Notes under the pieces: model-generated | What the model saw: only the letters and a program-made list of their open reading frames with translations | Told to the model about the DNA's origin: nothing | Database searches by the model: none | Part shown: positions 1 to 10,860 of the stretch, piece by piece | Position numbering within the stretch: position 1 is the stretch's first letter | How the letters are laid out: each line of letters begins with the position of its first letter | DNA from: Tenebrio molitor | Lineage: Eukaryota; Arthropoda; Insecta; Coleoptera; Tenebrionidae | DNA: 64,000 nt | NCBI RefSeq assembly: GCF_963966145.1 | Contig: NC_091046.1 | Span: 25,916,001-25,980,000 of the forward strand | Direction: 5' to 3' | Translations under genes and position numbers: made by a program

Positions 1-877
1 ATTAACCCATTCTGTAAAAATTGCAGCATTCATATTTTTATGGTAGTTTCTATGGTCTGAATCGGAACTAAGTTGAAGGTCACAATTCGGCAAAAAACCA
101 TCAGAAAATCCAGCGTGCACAATTGTAAATCTTTTGCCCTCACCTTCAAGTCTCTGTGGAACACCCAGTGGATCTGATTCGTTCGCCCACTGTCGTACCT
201 GGGTCCCATGTTCATAGACCCACGTTTCGTCCAGAAATAAAAAAATATATTTACCAGATTCGTGATATTGCAGATATTGTCTCAAAAACTTAATTCTTTT
301 ATCAATAATGTGTGGTTGTTCAATTAGCACTCTTCTGTTATTAACTTTTTTAAATTTGTATCCCATGGATTTAGTAATTTTGTATAATTTAGATTTGCTA
401 CAGACATATTCACATTCATTTTTAGCATATTGTTGAAGGTCGTCGATAGCGAAGTATTGTTTCTTTGCATGACGTGCATCTATTTGTCTAGACAATTCTT
501 CGTTTATGTAATGCAAAGCTGGATCAGTTTTATAGTTAATTTTGCAACGTCCTTTCTTTTTTGGAGCTTTGACTGAATGAAACGTTTTAAATTCGTTTAT
601 AATTTTGAACGCAGCCGCTGAATGAGTCTAAAAGGGTATTATTTATAGAAAAAATTGGAAAACATTTGTCATAATAAATACATTGAATATAAGGGACCTG
701 ATCCAAATAAGGCCCACCTAATTTTTGTTTTCAAATATCGGTTAGTGAAGCTCGATCACAAAATTCCTTGGTCAACATCGCAGGTTTTTCTGTTTTAAGT
801 TCTTCGCAATAGCGAACCACTGCCGTTTTTTCTCGTTCCGACAGTGGTTGTCTTGTACTCTTCTTCCGTGAACTCAT
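1..877 (-). pseudogene. IS630/Tc1/mariner-type transposase remnant, two exons
   Basis: Read on the minus strand, an N-terminal exon starts near 877 (MSSRKKSTRQP, with a basic helix-turn-helix-like stretch) and breaks near 731. A second exon begins after a clean acceptor (polypyrimidine plus TTTTAG) at 627 and stays open for about 190 residues to the window edge. It contains FLDETWVYEHGT, the first catalytic Asp block of the IS630/Tc1/mariner (DDE_3) superfamily, followed by GEGKRFTIVHAG. The protein would cut and join transposon ends in the nucleus. I found no clear donor site, because the first exon runs into a stop, and the C-terminal catalytic part lies outside the window. The family is clear; the subfamily is not. 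Confidence 0.75.
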
Positions 878-939
878 TTTAATGGTTTTCAACTTTTTAG
901 TTCTTGTTTGATATTCAATTCGTTTTTGATAACGCGCAC

Positions 940-1735
940 AAAGCAGTGATATCTGTAGCGCAAACGCAATCATAGACAATTAAACTATAGTAAGACGTCG
1001 CATTGCTATCCAATTTTTGGAAACACGATTCCAGCGCGGCTCGAGCACTTGGCCGAACTAATTTTATAAGCATGCTCGATGGAGTTGTTTAACTTAAAAT
1101 TTTTTTTCCTCATTTAATATTAATTTCAAATGTAAAATGTCTTTAAAATGCACAACGTTTTATTAATTATAAGAAAAATTAACAATAAATGATTTAAATT
1201 CAAAACTAGAACCAAAACTAAAATTAAATATTCTGAAAATTCCCATTTTCTTCGTAACATGTCTGACGATTTTTTTTAAATTCTCTTCTTACGTCCTGCA
1301 GTTTTTTTTAAATAAATGATCAAATTGATTGCTGCATCCAACAATTTTGTTTTAATTTCCAGAAAATGGCTTTTACATATAAACCATGAAAAATTAATTT
1401 TTCGTTCTAAGGCGATACGTAATTTCTTTCCAATACTTCTTTTATTCGAAAATACACTTAGATCGTAAATTTTGGCAACATAACACACAACTCTTCTGTT
1501 ATACATAATGGGCCGATAAAAACGGTACCAATTTTGTACGCTCATATTTTTCTGAGTTATTATCTGTTTTTAATGAGTAATATACCAGTGAAAAGCTCAA
1601 TATTTAAAAGATGAAGCCCTGTTGTTGTCCAGAACTCAAAAATTGTTCGTCACAACATGAAGACATGCAAAAATTCTCTCAGTTATAAGTTTTACAGATA
1701 TGGTTCAATATGCTCCCCATTTTTATTAGCTTATT
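940..1735. other. AT-rich stretch, no gene recognised
   Basis: The stretch holds one 89-codon open frame on the minus strand (1276-1545) with no motif I recognise. There is no repeat structure I can support. It probably links two transposon remnants. Confidence 0.4.
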
Positions 1736-1740
1736 TTATA

Positions 1741-2086
1741 AGGGTGCAGTTGTACCCTATTTTTAATGAATTTGTGACAAGTGCTTCGTGGTACACCAGA
1801 TTGTTGAGATAAATCTGTCGAGTCTTTCCCACCATTTCTTTCAAATCCTCGACTATTTCATCAGATACTGGTGGTCGTCCTGATGATTTACCCTTGCTAA
1901 TTGTTCCGATTGTTAAAAATCTGTTCACACTTCGCCCAATATGAGTTACCAAACAATAATCTTGAATGTTGTCCTGATATTTTGTTGGAATTCATTTTTA
2001 CAAACAGATAATTCCCCATTAATAAACTTTCCATTTCGAAAGTAAAAAACAACAATGAACGTGTTCTGTTCAACAGAATAAACCAT
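1741..2086 (-). pseudogene. mariner-like transposase, N-terminal fragment
   Basis: Read on the minus strand, MVYSVEQNTFIVVFYFRNG (start near 2086) matches the first helix of mariner transposases. After a frame break near 1950 comes the second DNA-binding module, with NRFLTIGTISKGKSSGRPP, the usual linker with its GRP motif. Only the paired helix-turn-helix DNA-binding half remains, and no catalytic Asp block follows. It has two frame breaks and no C-terminus, so it cannot encode an active enzyme. The half-copy repeat at 2408-2479 lies just upstream. Confidence 0.7.
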
Positions 2087-2407
2087 TGTAAAGAAAGTAA
2101 AGCTAAAATAAAATATAAAACATAACCTCACAAATTTTGCCAGTCTGTTTACCTCTAAAAGCGGACGTAGGTACTTGCAATTTTTATTGAAAAATACAGA
2201 TTTTTGGTGTTTATTAACTGTGATTAACTGCAATAAAACGAATATAAAGAACGAAAACTCGACTGACAAGCGCAAACAAAACGTCATTAATGTCAGAAGT
2301 GACCGTGAAAACGAACCACAATTTGGCATCGGTTTCAAAAAAGCGGAACAATAAAATTTTTTTCCAAGGCTGGCTTGACCAGACAATCATTTATAGAGAC
2401 CCTGTAG

Positions 2408-2479
2408 AAGGACGTCCTGAGGCTGTCTAGCCAGAAAAAACGCGAAAATTCCAGAAGTAGTTAAAGTGAACAATTACCA
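2408..2479 (+). repeat. half-copy of the foldback repeat seen at 27.6-27.9 kb
   Basis: The sequence around GCCAGAAAAAACGCGAAAA, including the neighbouring GACGTCCTGAGGCTG, recurs almost exactly at 27811-27890, and inverted at 27598-27655. Only one arm is present here. Confidence 0.7.
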
Positions 2480-2544
2480 CACATTTTTCTAGAGCATTTA
2501 AACTTTTATCCAATCTTTTAGTTTTTTTACTATCAAGGTATATA

Positions 2545-3263
2545 CAGGGTGTCCCCAAAAAAGAAGACGAGTCCATAACTCCGTTATTTATCGGAAGATT
2601 TTAATTATCTGTACACCAAATTAAATGGTTGTTAATAGGCTACAAAATGGCCTAATAAATTTAAGTATAGCCCCATGGGTTTCAAGGGTAAACTGTCAAA
2701 ATATTTTTTTTCAAATGGGATTACATATTTTTTTTTTTAGTAATTCTGATAGAGATTTTTATTCTGAAAACAACAGTGTATCACAAGTATACACTTAAAT
2801 ACCAAAAATTCACAAAAAAAAAATGTAAAAAACACTAATATCGTCTATGTTCCATTTTGCGCTAAACATTGGCGGCATATCTGCGCAATCCAACATGTTA
2901 TTATTTGTCATTTGTTTTTCCAGCTACGTTAATTTGGTTATTACATTGTAACGCAATGCATTTTGATAGCTTTTCGCTTGGTGCTCGTCATTTGTTTGTT
3001 TTTTTTTTTAATGTGAAGTTATACTTGTGATACATTGTAGTTTTCAGAATTAAAATCTCTATCAGAATTACTAAAAAAAAGTATGTAATCCCATTTAAAA
3101 AAAATATTTTGACAGTTTAGTCTTGAAGCGCTTGGAGCTATACGTGAATTTATTAAGCCGTTTTGTAGCCTATTAACAACCATTTAATTTGGTGTATAGA
3201 TAATTAAAATCCTCCGATAAATAAGGGAGCTATGGACTCGTCTTTTTTTTTGGGGACACCCTG
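2545..3263. mobile_element. foldback MITE with mariner-type ends (CAGGGTGTCCCC)
   Basis: The outer ends are CAGGGTGTCCCC and GGGGACACCCTG, each next to TA (2543-2544 and 3264-3265), as expected for the TA duplication of Tc1/mariner elements. The arms stay complementary for about 250 bp: TCTATCAGAATTACTAA near 3059 pairs with the region near 2740, and the block around ACCAAATTAAATGG at 2616 pairs with CCATTTAATTTGGT at 3180. The central 250 bp has no coding potential. It is non-autonomous and would depend on a mariner transposase in trans. Confidence 0.85.
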
Positions 3264-3477
3264 TATAATTTATAACTTTATGCATACTTTCAAGATTGAC
3301 GATAACTAATAGCACAGATAATAATTATCCAGTTGCGGTGTTGCACATGCGCGAGCAATGGATTGTGTTCCTGCATTTACCGCCTCCTCTTTGGCTAAAT
3401 GCGTACGGCGCAGCACCGTCGAAGCTATAACTAGGTGACACTGATGTACCGCTCGCGGCGTGAAACTGACGGACCGT

Positions 3478-4537
3478 CTAATCCGTGTCTGTGCCGGGGT
3501 TACTGTCGGAGTTTTCGCCCTCTCCGTCAGAGGTTTCCGGCGAATTAGAGACCGTTTCATTGTCTATTTCTCGGGAACGGTCCGGCTTAAGGTTTTTTAC
3601 GTGCCATTTTCCTTTGAAAACACCTAGGTCGTCTACCAAAGCGTACACGTTTTTACCTATTCGTTCCGTGACTCTAAATGGACCCGAGAATTGTTTAGCT
3701 AACTTGGCGCTAAAGTGTTTGGTACTGTCTGTTGGATATGATTTTTTCCAGACCAGGTCTCCCACTGAGTACTCGATCTCGCGACGTTCCCCGTCGTAAT
3801 AACGTTTTGCCTTGTATCTGTACTTATTTATCAGACCGGTGACCAAACGACGGATCCGATCTAACTTGGACTCTGACAAGCGGTCGCGCTCCGGGGTCTC
3901 CGCAGCGTTATCGTCTGGCGGAGCCTCGCCTAAGCTCTGCCGTACTCTGCGACGTTCGTGTTCTAAACCGTGATCTATCATTTCAGTACCGAAATTCAGG
4001 TAATATGGAGTCTGCCTTGTGGCCTCGTGTCTGGCAGTTCTTAGGGCGCAAGCGACGCGGTCTAGGTCGTTATCCCATTTCCGTTGGTCCTGGTCGATAT
4101 ACCAGACGATGGGGGATTTCATAGCGCGGTTCACCCGTTCCGTGGGGTTGTTCTGAGGAGTGTACAAGGAGTTGTAATACGGTTTCACCCCGTAATTAAC
4201 TAAAAAAATCTTGAAATTCGCGACTCCTCCCGAATTGTACCCCGTTGTCAACGATAATGTACTCGGGCACCCCGAACATCAAAAACACCCTTCTTTCGAT
4301 CTTATCGATGATTTTGCGCGCCGTTGGCGATCGTACCGGGACAAATAACGGAAATTTACTGAAATAGTCTGTGACTACTAAGACATACTCTTGACCGTTC
4401 GTGCTCCTTGGAAGAGGTCCAAATAAATCTGCGCTGATCAGCTGCCACGGACGAGAGATTACTGGGCGAGAACCCATGGTTCCTGCGGGAAAACGTTGTT
4501 CAGGTTTCAAACTGGGCATCTCCGTACGTAGCGGCAC
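3478..4537 (-). pseudogene. gypsy integrase core and C-terminus (copy 1)
   Basis: The integrase would insert the cDNA copy into the genome. The two overlapping frames (4537-4196 and 4251-3478) together carry the catalytic triad: Asp in LISADLFGPLP, Asp in IIVDNG and Glu in NNPTERVNRAMK. The C-terminal part contains KLAKQFSGPFRVTERIG and YALVDDLGVFKGKWHVKNL, the usual small barrel-like C-terminal domain of gypsy integrases. A frameshift near 4200-4250 separates the second Asp from the Glu. The tail is acidic and ends in stop at 3478. The same protein is present, more damaged, at 11420-12344. Confidence 0.85.
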
Positions 4538-4570
4538 ACGTCGGCTCTCATCCTGAGCCAGGTATGATTG

Positions 4571-4984
4571 TTACTTATTTTGTGATGTTTTGTAAACACC
4601 GAGATGTCCTCCAGTGGTCGCTTCGTCGTGGTATCTTTTAAGTAATTGCGCTCGCGAGGTTTTCGGCACTACCCATTTCCAATCCGAGTCGGCTTCTCCA
4701 TCACGGCGTTTAACCTTCTTGAATACGTGACCTTCACGGACTCTAAAATTCGGATACTTGAGCGGATTCGTAGAAATTTTCTGAATTAAGTTGTCAATCC
4801 ACTTATCTCCCGAACCCGAATTTACACCTAGCTGATCAAGTTGAGCTTGAACAGGCACCACTGCTCGCGATAGACAATCGGGTACAACGTTATCTTTACC
4901 TCTACGGTACGTGCCGTCCTTCTTCGGCACCATGAGATAAGGCGAGTTCCATTCCGATTCGGCCCTTTCTATCACGCCCGACAT
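4571..4984 (-). pseudogene. gypsy pol remnant: RT start joined to RNase H end and integrase zinc domain
   Basis: The open frame begins with the RT entry block (ERAESEWNSPYLMVPKKDG) and then jumps directly to GKDNVVPDCLSRAV, which in copy 2 marks the end of RNase H. About 450-500 residues of RT and RNase H are missing, yet the reading frame continues. The second half is the integrase zinc-binding domain (LLKRYHDEATTGGHLGVY, His pair visible; the Cys pair is damaged near 4540). The fusion is best read as an internal deletion, not a functional protein. Confidence 0.8.
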
Positions 4985-5025
4985 TTCGTCGACCTCCTTG
5001 TCGATGAGCCGTGGAATTAAAGGAC

Positions 5026-5577
5026 TTAACGGTAATTTCGCGCTCGCAACGGTTTCGCATCCTCGAGCAACACGATTTTGTGTGATATCAAATCAGTACA
5101 ACCTAAAGGCGAATCTCTAGTGCTGTCGAAATAGACCTTGACGCAACTTTTTAACCTTGACCATTGTTCCGAAGAAAGGTCGTCCCGTGTGACTAAACTC
5201 GTAATTTGTTGGGAAGAACAGGCTTTATTCGGAGAGTCCGCGAACTCCCAAGTCAGATGGCGCAAATTCGGAACAATACCCATGCCGGCCCAGAAATCTA
5301 CCTCTGGTACTACTAATACCTCGAAAATGCCCACTCTACTTTCTAACATCAAGGGGACGTTCACGGCTCCAATACAATTAATTTCGGACGCGGACGCGAG
5401 AGTACAACACTCTACCCCTGTAGGGTGCAATCTAAAGCCCAGCGCCCTTAACTTTTCCCATCCTGTTAATCCTACAAACACGCGGTTGGCACCTGAATCT
5501 AGCAACGCCGTAAATTCACAACCATACACGCTGACTGTCAACTTGGGGCACTCGTTGCCTTTCGTGATCGCGAACAA
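5026..5577 (-). pseudogene. gypsy aspartic protease and RT linker (copy 1)
   Basis: A retropepsin-like protease would process Gag-Pol. The frame shows the active-site motif LLDSGANRVFVG early (about residues 25-36), then a beta-rich stretch ending in GIVPNLRHLTW. After that comes a linker leading to RT, with LGCTDLISHKIVLLEDAKP and LRARNYR, the usual entry to the RT fingers. It is a single uninterrupted frame of 183 codons, so this is the best preserved part of copy 1. The RT palm expected next is deleted. Confidence 0.82.
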
Positions 5578-5626
5578 GTAGTCTAAGTTGATTTGGTCGA
5601 CTTTACTACGGAGGCTAACGTGTGAC

Positions 5627-6364
5627 CTATTGTCGTTGTCCTCCTCGTCCGTTTCCCGGTTTTAACTTGCAGGTCGGACAATTGTAATTCTTATAGCCGG
5701 GTTTGCCGCAGCTGAAACATTTTACTTCTGGTCTTGAAGGACAGTACCGTACCTCGTGACCGGTGCTTTTACAACATGGGCAGAAAACGTCTCGCGACCG
5801 AGATGAAGCGTCGTCGGGCGTCGGTGTCGCCTTTTCAGCGCGGTTGGTACTAGTCTTAGCGTTTCGCTGTGTTGCAGCGTGTTGATCGATGTTGAAGCGT
5901 GTGGTGTCCAACCTGCGACAAAGACGTTACAACTCGTCCGGCGAAACGATATCCTTATCCCACAGACGATCTTGATAATAAGGCAAAAATGTTCCTTCTG
6001 ATCGCGGCCATCTTCTCGTCAAAGGGTAACGGTCTAGGCAAATATCCTTCTAGCTGGTCGAATTTCGTTAGGAACATCCCGATAGATTGACCCGCGGTTT
6101 GACGATAATTTAAAAGTTTGTCTCGTGCCGTGTCGTAATATCCTATTGGTAGGAATTCCTCTTTCAACCTGTCGCAAATGTCCGTCCAGCTCTACTCTCG
6201 ATCATTCTGAACCAGATCAGGGCTTCGCCCTTGAATAGCAATTTCGCGTGCCGACGCAGAGCGTCAGGCGGCAGATCGAGCGAGGCGCACTTCTCGTTTA
6301 CCCGGACAATGAAGTCAAACACGGCGAGATCATTTTTTCGTCCCCTCGAAAGGTGATGCCTCAA
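5627..6364 (-). pseudogene. gypsy gag, capsid end and nucleocapsid zinc knuckles (copy 1)
   Basis: Three frames in series give a capsid-like block (ALIWFRMIES, then EEFLPIGYYDTARDKLLNYR and MFLTKFDQLEGYL) and a nucleocapsid with two CCHC knuckles. The first knuckle is CPCCKSTGHEVRYC, an exact CX2CX4HX4C. The second, CFSCGKPGYKNYNC, has Tyr where His should be. Nucleocapsid binds the RNA genome. Frame breaks lie near 6165 and 5930. The first third of gag is separated by an insertion at about 6420-6830. Confidence 0.8.
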
Positions 6365-6684
6365 CTCCCTATTTCTTGTGCGGCGTTCCGGTAATATCTC
6401 TACGACAAGGGGTCGTCAACGGTTTCTAGTTGCGGTGTGGACGTGACAGGAGGAAAATTTCTGGGTTCTAGTAATAAAGATGTTTATTTTTCACTTTAGT
6501 ATAATTGCATGATAACTCCTAGGATACGAAATACGTAAACATGTTCATAACAACCGGGGAATAAAACAGGGCGTAATAAGAATAAGCGGGCGTAATGAAT
6601 TCATAAGGCCCTCATCAATTCATAATTGCAAAGATGCCAATTTTTTTTTTTTAAAGAACACGTATAGTGAAAAATAAAATCTTG

Positions 6685-6808
6685 TATGCACCACGGCGTC
6701 ACCGAATGATTACGCCCATCGAACGATATCCATCTCTCGGGCTAAAGCCCTCGAGCTGGATTTATCGTTCTCCGGGCGTAATCATCGTTGTAACGCCCTT
6801 GGTGCATA
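6685..6808. repeat. 124-bp palindrome inside the gypsy gag interruption
   Basis: TATGCACC at 6685 pairs with GGTGCATA at 6808. GATTACGCCC pairs with GGGCGTAATC, ATCGTTC with GAACGAT, and the centre is CGGGCTAAAGCCC. The surrounding AT-rich 6420-6830 contains further GGGCGTAAT copies and no coding potential. It appears to be a non-autonomous insertion in gag. Its GC-cored palindrome resembles those upstream of the Crypton-type recombinases in this window. Confidence 0.75.
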
Positions 6809-6935
6809 AATAGCTAATGTTGCATTCCCGTCAAGAACTTGGTGCGAGGTATGAAACTCTCCACCGCCTTCTCCGTACCCACACTAAACTTCTCTTTTTC
6901 TTCCGCTTGCGCACCCGGCTCGACCGTGACTCTAC

Positions 6936-7259
6936 TCAACGCCTTCTCAAGTGAGCTAGCTTCGTCGCTATAACGCGGAGGTTAGGTTCGTCTAATACGC
7001 GAGTGAGTAACTCCCGTACTCCTTCCAAGATCAGCGAGCATTGTTCCAACTCCGATCCCGAATCTAAGGTCGCGTCAATCTCGAACATAACTCCGTCCCG
7101 CTCCTTCGAGAGAAAACCTTTTAAGTTGAGCGCTAAGGATTCTACCGAGTCGGTGTCTGTGACCTTAATACCCCTTACCGCTAATTCATATGACAATTCT
7201 TCGCGAGAGAGGCAATCAGGCGTTATCGTTATGTCCATGTTGTACGGTGAATTCGACAA
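6936..7259 (-). pseudogene. gypsy gag, N-terminal part (copy 1)
   Basis: An open minus-strand frame of 107 codons starts about 380 bp downstream of the primer-binding site, where Gag should begin. Two starts are possible (7259, or 7238 at MDITITPDCLS). No catalytic motif is expected. Residues 14-45 (SREELSYELAVRGI onward) look like the helical start of insect gypsy Gag proteins. The frame stops at 6936, before the interruption that separates it from the capsid part. The assignment rests on position and weak resemblance. Confidence 0.6.
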
Positions 7260-7620
7260 TCTGACCGCTCAAATAGGTGGAACCAGACACCAAATCAAAA
7301 GCCCACGACTCACCCTCTCTGCACTCGAAGACTTCGAAGAGATGGTGGAGTCCTCTGTAGCCTCTATGCCTGGAACCTGTTATTCGGTCCTGGAGTCGAT
7401 AATCCCGAACTACGGATATCTCCTCGTCCTTGACTGGATTCTCGCTCTGAATGTCGACAGTCTCGATCTCTTCTTCTCAGGTTTTCGAATTTTCAGCCAA
7501 CAAGGAAATACTTTAATATTGTATCTTTACAATTGTTCCTACCAACTCTGGGTAATACCGTGACCTCTACATTCTCGAGGCGTGGAACCACCAAGACCGG
7601 AGCCAATCAGTCAAATAAAT

Positions 7621-7638
7621 ATCCCGGTTGAGCCCCCA
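7621..7638 (-). promoter_or_regulatory. primer-binding site of gypsy copy 1
   Basis: On the minus strand, TGGGGGCTCAACCGGGAT follows the LTR end (...CGTAACA) directly. This is where a tRNA 3' end (CCA) would pair to prime minus-strand DNA. The same 18 bases occur at 43398-43415. The tRNA species is not identified. Confidence 0.75.
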
Positions 7639-8658
7639 TGTTACGTTATTAAATTTCTCTACCTTGAGTAAAATAAATTTTCCAATTTACACTGGGGAAA
7701 ATTTAAATAAGTCCGGTACACATCCACAAACGTCTCGAGAGCGAGACGATTAATGAAAACAGGTGACGACTAACAAGCACGGTAAAATACTAGGAGCTGG
7801 ATAGAAACTCAAATATAAATAACAAAAGTTTAATTCCCCTCGTCAGGTTATACAGCGAGACAATTCCTATTTAAGTAACAAATCAACCTAGATGCCTCTT
7901 CGGGCGATACAACTGACCTGACCTAACTTGAGTCGAACTTGAACCCTGAATCTATATGATACAAATTATTTAAAGTAATGTGGTATTTCCAAAATAAGAA
8001 GGGTGACAAAAGGGATGTCCTTAAGAAATGGTGAAAGTGTATATAAGGCAAAGTTTAAATTTGAAATGTGAAAAGCGTAGAGGGCGCGTAAAATACAAAG
8101 TGAAATTTACTAAAAGTGCCGGTTCAAACCAGGCGAATTTTAAATATTTGAAACAATGAAAATGAACACGAAATAATTTCTTACACCGGGTCTAGGGCGT
8201 GAAGGTCAAATCAGCCGAGTCCGAGGAAGAGTGACCTGGAGGAAGATCCTCTGAGTCCCTCTTCCGCCGCTAGCCTACTACGCCGTCCGTATCCTTGGAA
8301 AGTCCTCGGGGTGCTTCCTCCCCTCGACCCTTCCTAGGGATAAAATGAAACAAAAGCAAGAAGATAGCCCCGATGTAAAAAGTGACAAAACAGAACAAAA
8401 AACTTGCCGAGAACCAGCTGACACGTCTTTTCTGGCGAGGTCACTTCAGGTCCGATTACGTAAAAGAAAATTGCCAAAATGGCGGACTAGATAAAATGAC
8501 GCTGAAGGACCTTGCTAGATAGTTACGGTTCCTGGCTTTCGGGATCCTCGGCCGACGGCTGTCCGGTGTGAGGTCCTGCTCGGGGTCCGAGAGCCCGTTC
8601 TGGAACGTTCGCGAACCTTCTAGAATTTACGATTTGCCGCGAAATTTAAATCGTAACA
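7639..8658 (-). repeat. 5' LTR of gypsy copy 1
   Basis: On the plus strand it begins TGTTACG and ends CGTAACA, a perfect 7-bp inverted LTR terminus, over 1020 bp. It shares the block around TTACACCGGG and the end GCGAAATTTAAATCGTAACA with the LTRs at 39422-40862 and 43416-44845, so it belongs to the same family though clearly diverged. Promoter and polyadenylation signals should lie within it; I cannot place them. Confidence 0.85.
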
Positions 8659-9462
8659 GTACATATGGGATATTTTGTTGCTTTAACCAATCTTGGGTTG
8701 TTCTCGCATAATGGCACGATGCCAGATTCGGCCAGAACATAATATTGTCATTAACATGATGCTTTCTAAATATTAAATGATTTCTGGTAATTTCCCTCTT
8801 GATGTTCGTATAGGATGCGTGAAATCTTCGGCCTATCTTCCCGTTAAAACTCTCTTTATATTTTTTGCTGATGCAATCAAGTTCTGAAGTCTTGGATGAT
8901 TCAAAACTCGAGGACGGCCCGTTTTGGGAAGATTCATACACGGCAAACGTTCCTCGCATTCCGTAATGATGCGGCAAATTGTTGTCTTAGAAATACAGGG
9001 TTATTCTAAATGATTGTAGTCGAAGTAGGCGTGGAAACTGAATGTAAAATTTATGGTCGCCGCTCCACATAAAAAAATCATCAAAATGATGTGTTAAATT
9101 GGGTGCAAAACAACTCAATATTTTTAAAATTGATTGTAGAACAACTCAATATTTCTGGATTCAATCGTTAATTTAAAAAAATAAATAAAATCCTCATCAG
9201 CGCACTTTTCACCTAAAAAATGACAATGACAGCGACACAACTGACAGTTCACATGAAAGCGGCAAAAACGTAATAACATGGGCATGGCCTACTTCGACTA
9301 CAATCATTTAGAATAACCCTGTACATATTTTGTTTCTATCAATGGCGACAATATCACCTATATCAATTTGGTCAACCAAGTTGTAAATTCCCTTTTGCAA
9401 TTCTAGCTTGTCAGAAATTTTGTAAATCTTTGTCAACACAAATCTATTGTTAAACTCTAGGG
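8659..9462 (-). pseudogene. Tc1/mariner-type transposase fragment, split by a MITE and cut by an LTR
   Basis: Minus-strand reading gives an N-terminal helix-turn-helix segment (FVLTKIYKISDKLELQKG and IYNLVDQIDIGDIVAIDRNK at about 9440-9324). It resumes left of the MITE at 8996-9321 with SKTTICRIITECEERL and LPKTGRPRVLN. Then comes the block FWPNLASCHYARTTQDWL, which fits the second catalytic region (usually FWPDLASxHYA) of a Tc1-like subgroup; here the expected Asp is Asn. The frame is cut at 8658 by the gypsy LTR. It has several frameshifts and an internal deletion. Confidence 0.7.
8996..9321. mobile_element. 326-bp foldback MITE flanked by TA
   Basis: CAGGGTTATTCTAAATGATT at the left end is matched by its complement ending CCCTG at 9321. 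The complementarity runs at least 35 bp, to GTCGAAGTAGGC. TA flanks both ends (8994-8995 and 9322-9323). It has no coding capacity and sits inside the Tc1-like gene fragment, so it is younger than that fragment. Confidence 0.88.
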
Positions 9463-9523
9463 TAAGCTGATTGCTTTATTTTTAATAGGAAAAAAATAAT
9501 GCGAAAAATATTCCCAAAATTTT

Positions 9524-10025
9524 TGTTACATACGTTATTTGCCACGGCCTAGAATTAAAATAAAATTTTGCGTCACCGCTACCGGACCTAGAAACAGGGA
9601 CTGCCAGGTGAGTCCTTCGGGCCGACAGCGTCCTGGCGGCGCCGATGTGGGGGCTGAATCCGCTTGAAGCGTTCGGTTCGTGACCTGGCGTGGTGAAGCC
9701 CTTACTCCGCTGTGCGATCCTGGGCGGCGATCCTGGACGCTCTTGCTTCCGACCCTTGTTGGTGCTTCTCCACGTCACCACATAGCACCTACAGACACTC
9801 TGCACATGCCCAAGATTCCCCTTTCGGTTACAAAATAACGCGCCAACAACGGTAGGCCGTGAACTTCCCCTCTCTCTCTTGATTTCTCCGATTTTTGTTT
9901 TCGTCCCACTCTCTTCGCTAGGGTTTTTGGCGGAAACGGATAGGACTCAATGGTGTGAAGGGGTTCTAGCACGTTCTAGAACATCCGCGAAGATTTTAAA
10001 GCGCGCGGCGATTTAAATCGTAACA
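9524..10025 (-). repeat. 3' LTR of gypsy copy 2 (short or partial)
   Basis: The right end GATTTAAATCGTAACA at 10025 is the family LTR end. The left end TGTTACATACGTTATT at 9524 is a slightly altered LTR start. At 502 bp it is about half the length of the LTR of copy 1. The part around CTTGAAGCGTTCGGTTCGTG recurs at 32560-32891, so this is a second LTR subtype. Confidence 0.7.
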
Positions 10026-10083
10026 CGCAACCCCCCCTAAAATATAAAAATTTGGATGGAGCCGAGTCGAAGACCCGGCCTAG

Positions 10084-10860
10084 TAACTTACCCGAGATAC
10101 CTACCTTGTCCGTGTTAACCCACATAAGTCGTCTTCTAATTCTCGCAAATAGTAAATATCATTTCCAACATAAAAACACATGCCCTTTCAACTGGTAATG
10201 TCAAATTTCCATGTCACCTCATTTTTTCGAGCAACCCCCACCCTCTTCCACCCCTCGTAGTCGAATTGACACCAAACTCTATTTGGTGGTCACTATTACA
10301 GAGTTATTTCCAATGGCAAGATCCGAGATTTTTTTTGTTAAACGGTTCAGTCGTTATCGCCGTCGATCTACTGGGTGTTTATAAATGTCTGTGATCGCGG
10401 TTTGCCATGAAATTAGATTTATACAAATGTGAAGACTTCATAAGTCCGCCATATTGGAAAAATCCGCAAATGGTAAACATCGTTTCCGACATGAAAACAC
10501 ATGCCCTTTCAAACGGTAAAGTCAAATTTCCATGTTCCCTTATAATTTTTTCGACCTACCCCCACTCTCTTCCACCCCCCGTGGTCCGATTGACACCAAA
10601 AGCTTTTCAACTCGAGAGATCACGGGTAAGTTTGTGTTGGTCAAATTTGAAAGCAATCGGTCAAAGCGTTTTTGAGTAATCGTGGGAGAACGAAAAGTGG
10701 GACAGACAGACAGATGCACAGACAAACGCACAGACAGACATCATTCTAAAAACTTCATAAACGTGTTCAGAGGACCTCAAAACGTAAAGTTCTGATGAAA
10801 TTAGCAATTCGAAATTTTGGACCGATCACAATAACTTACCTACCTTTGGTCGGGTAAGTT
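10084..10860. mobile_element. repeat with AACTTACCCGA ends, internal duplication and CAGACAGA tract
   Basis: AACTTACCCGA near 10084 is inverted at 10860 (TCGGGTAAGTT). Inside, a roughly 200-bp unit containing ACACATGCCCTTTCAA occurs twice (10178 and 10499), each time followed by a CCCCCAC...CTCTTCCACCCC run. A GACAGACAGACAGA tract lies near 10702. There is no ORF of interest. It separates the LTR of copy 2 from its internal region, so it is a nested non-coding insertion of uncertain class. Confidence 0.6.

Larger units (their letters stand above)
3330..8658 (-). mobile_element. Ty3/gypsy LTR retrotransposon, copy 1, degraded, 3' LTR missing
   Basis: Reading leftwards on the minus strand the order is LTR (8658-7639), primer-binding site (7638-7621), gag (7259-5627), protease and start of reverse transcriptase (5577-5026), a fused remnant of reverse transcriptase, RNase H and integrase zinc domain (4984-4571), and integrase (4537-3478). 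The order gag, PR, RT, RH, IN identifies Ty3/gypsy. No envelope gene is visible. No second LTR is found left of 3478, so the 3' end is lost. The frames are broken in at least four places and most of RT and RNase H is deleted. Copy 2 (9524-14700) and the 39-45 kb element share its leader and LTR ends. Confidence 0.85.

Noticed and set aside
1276..1545. 89-codon minus-strand frame
   Set aside because: No motif, AT-rich, no neighbouring structure; listed only as part of an unassigned stretch.
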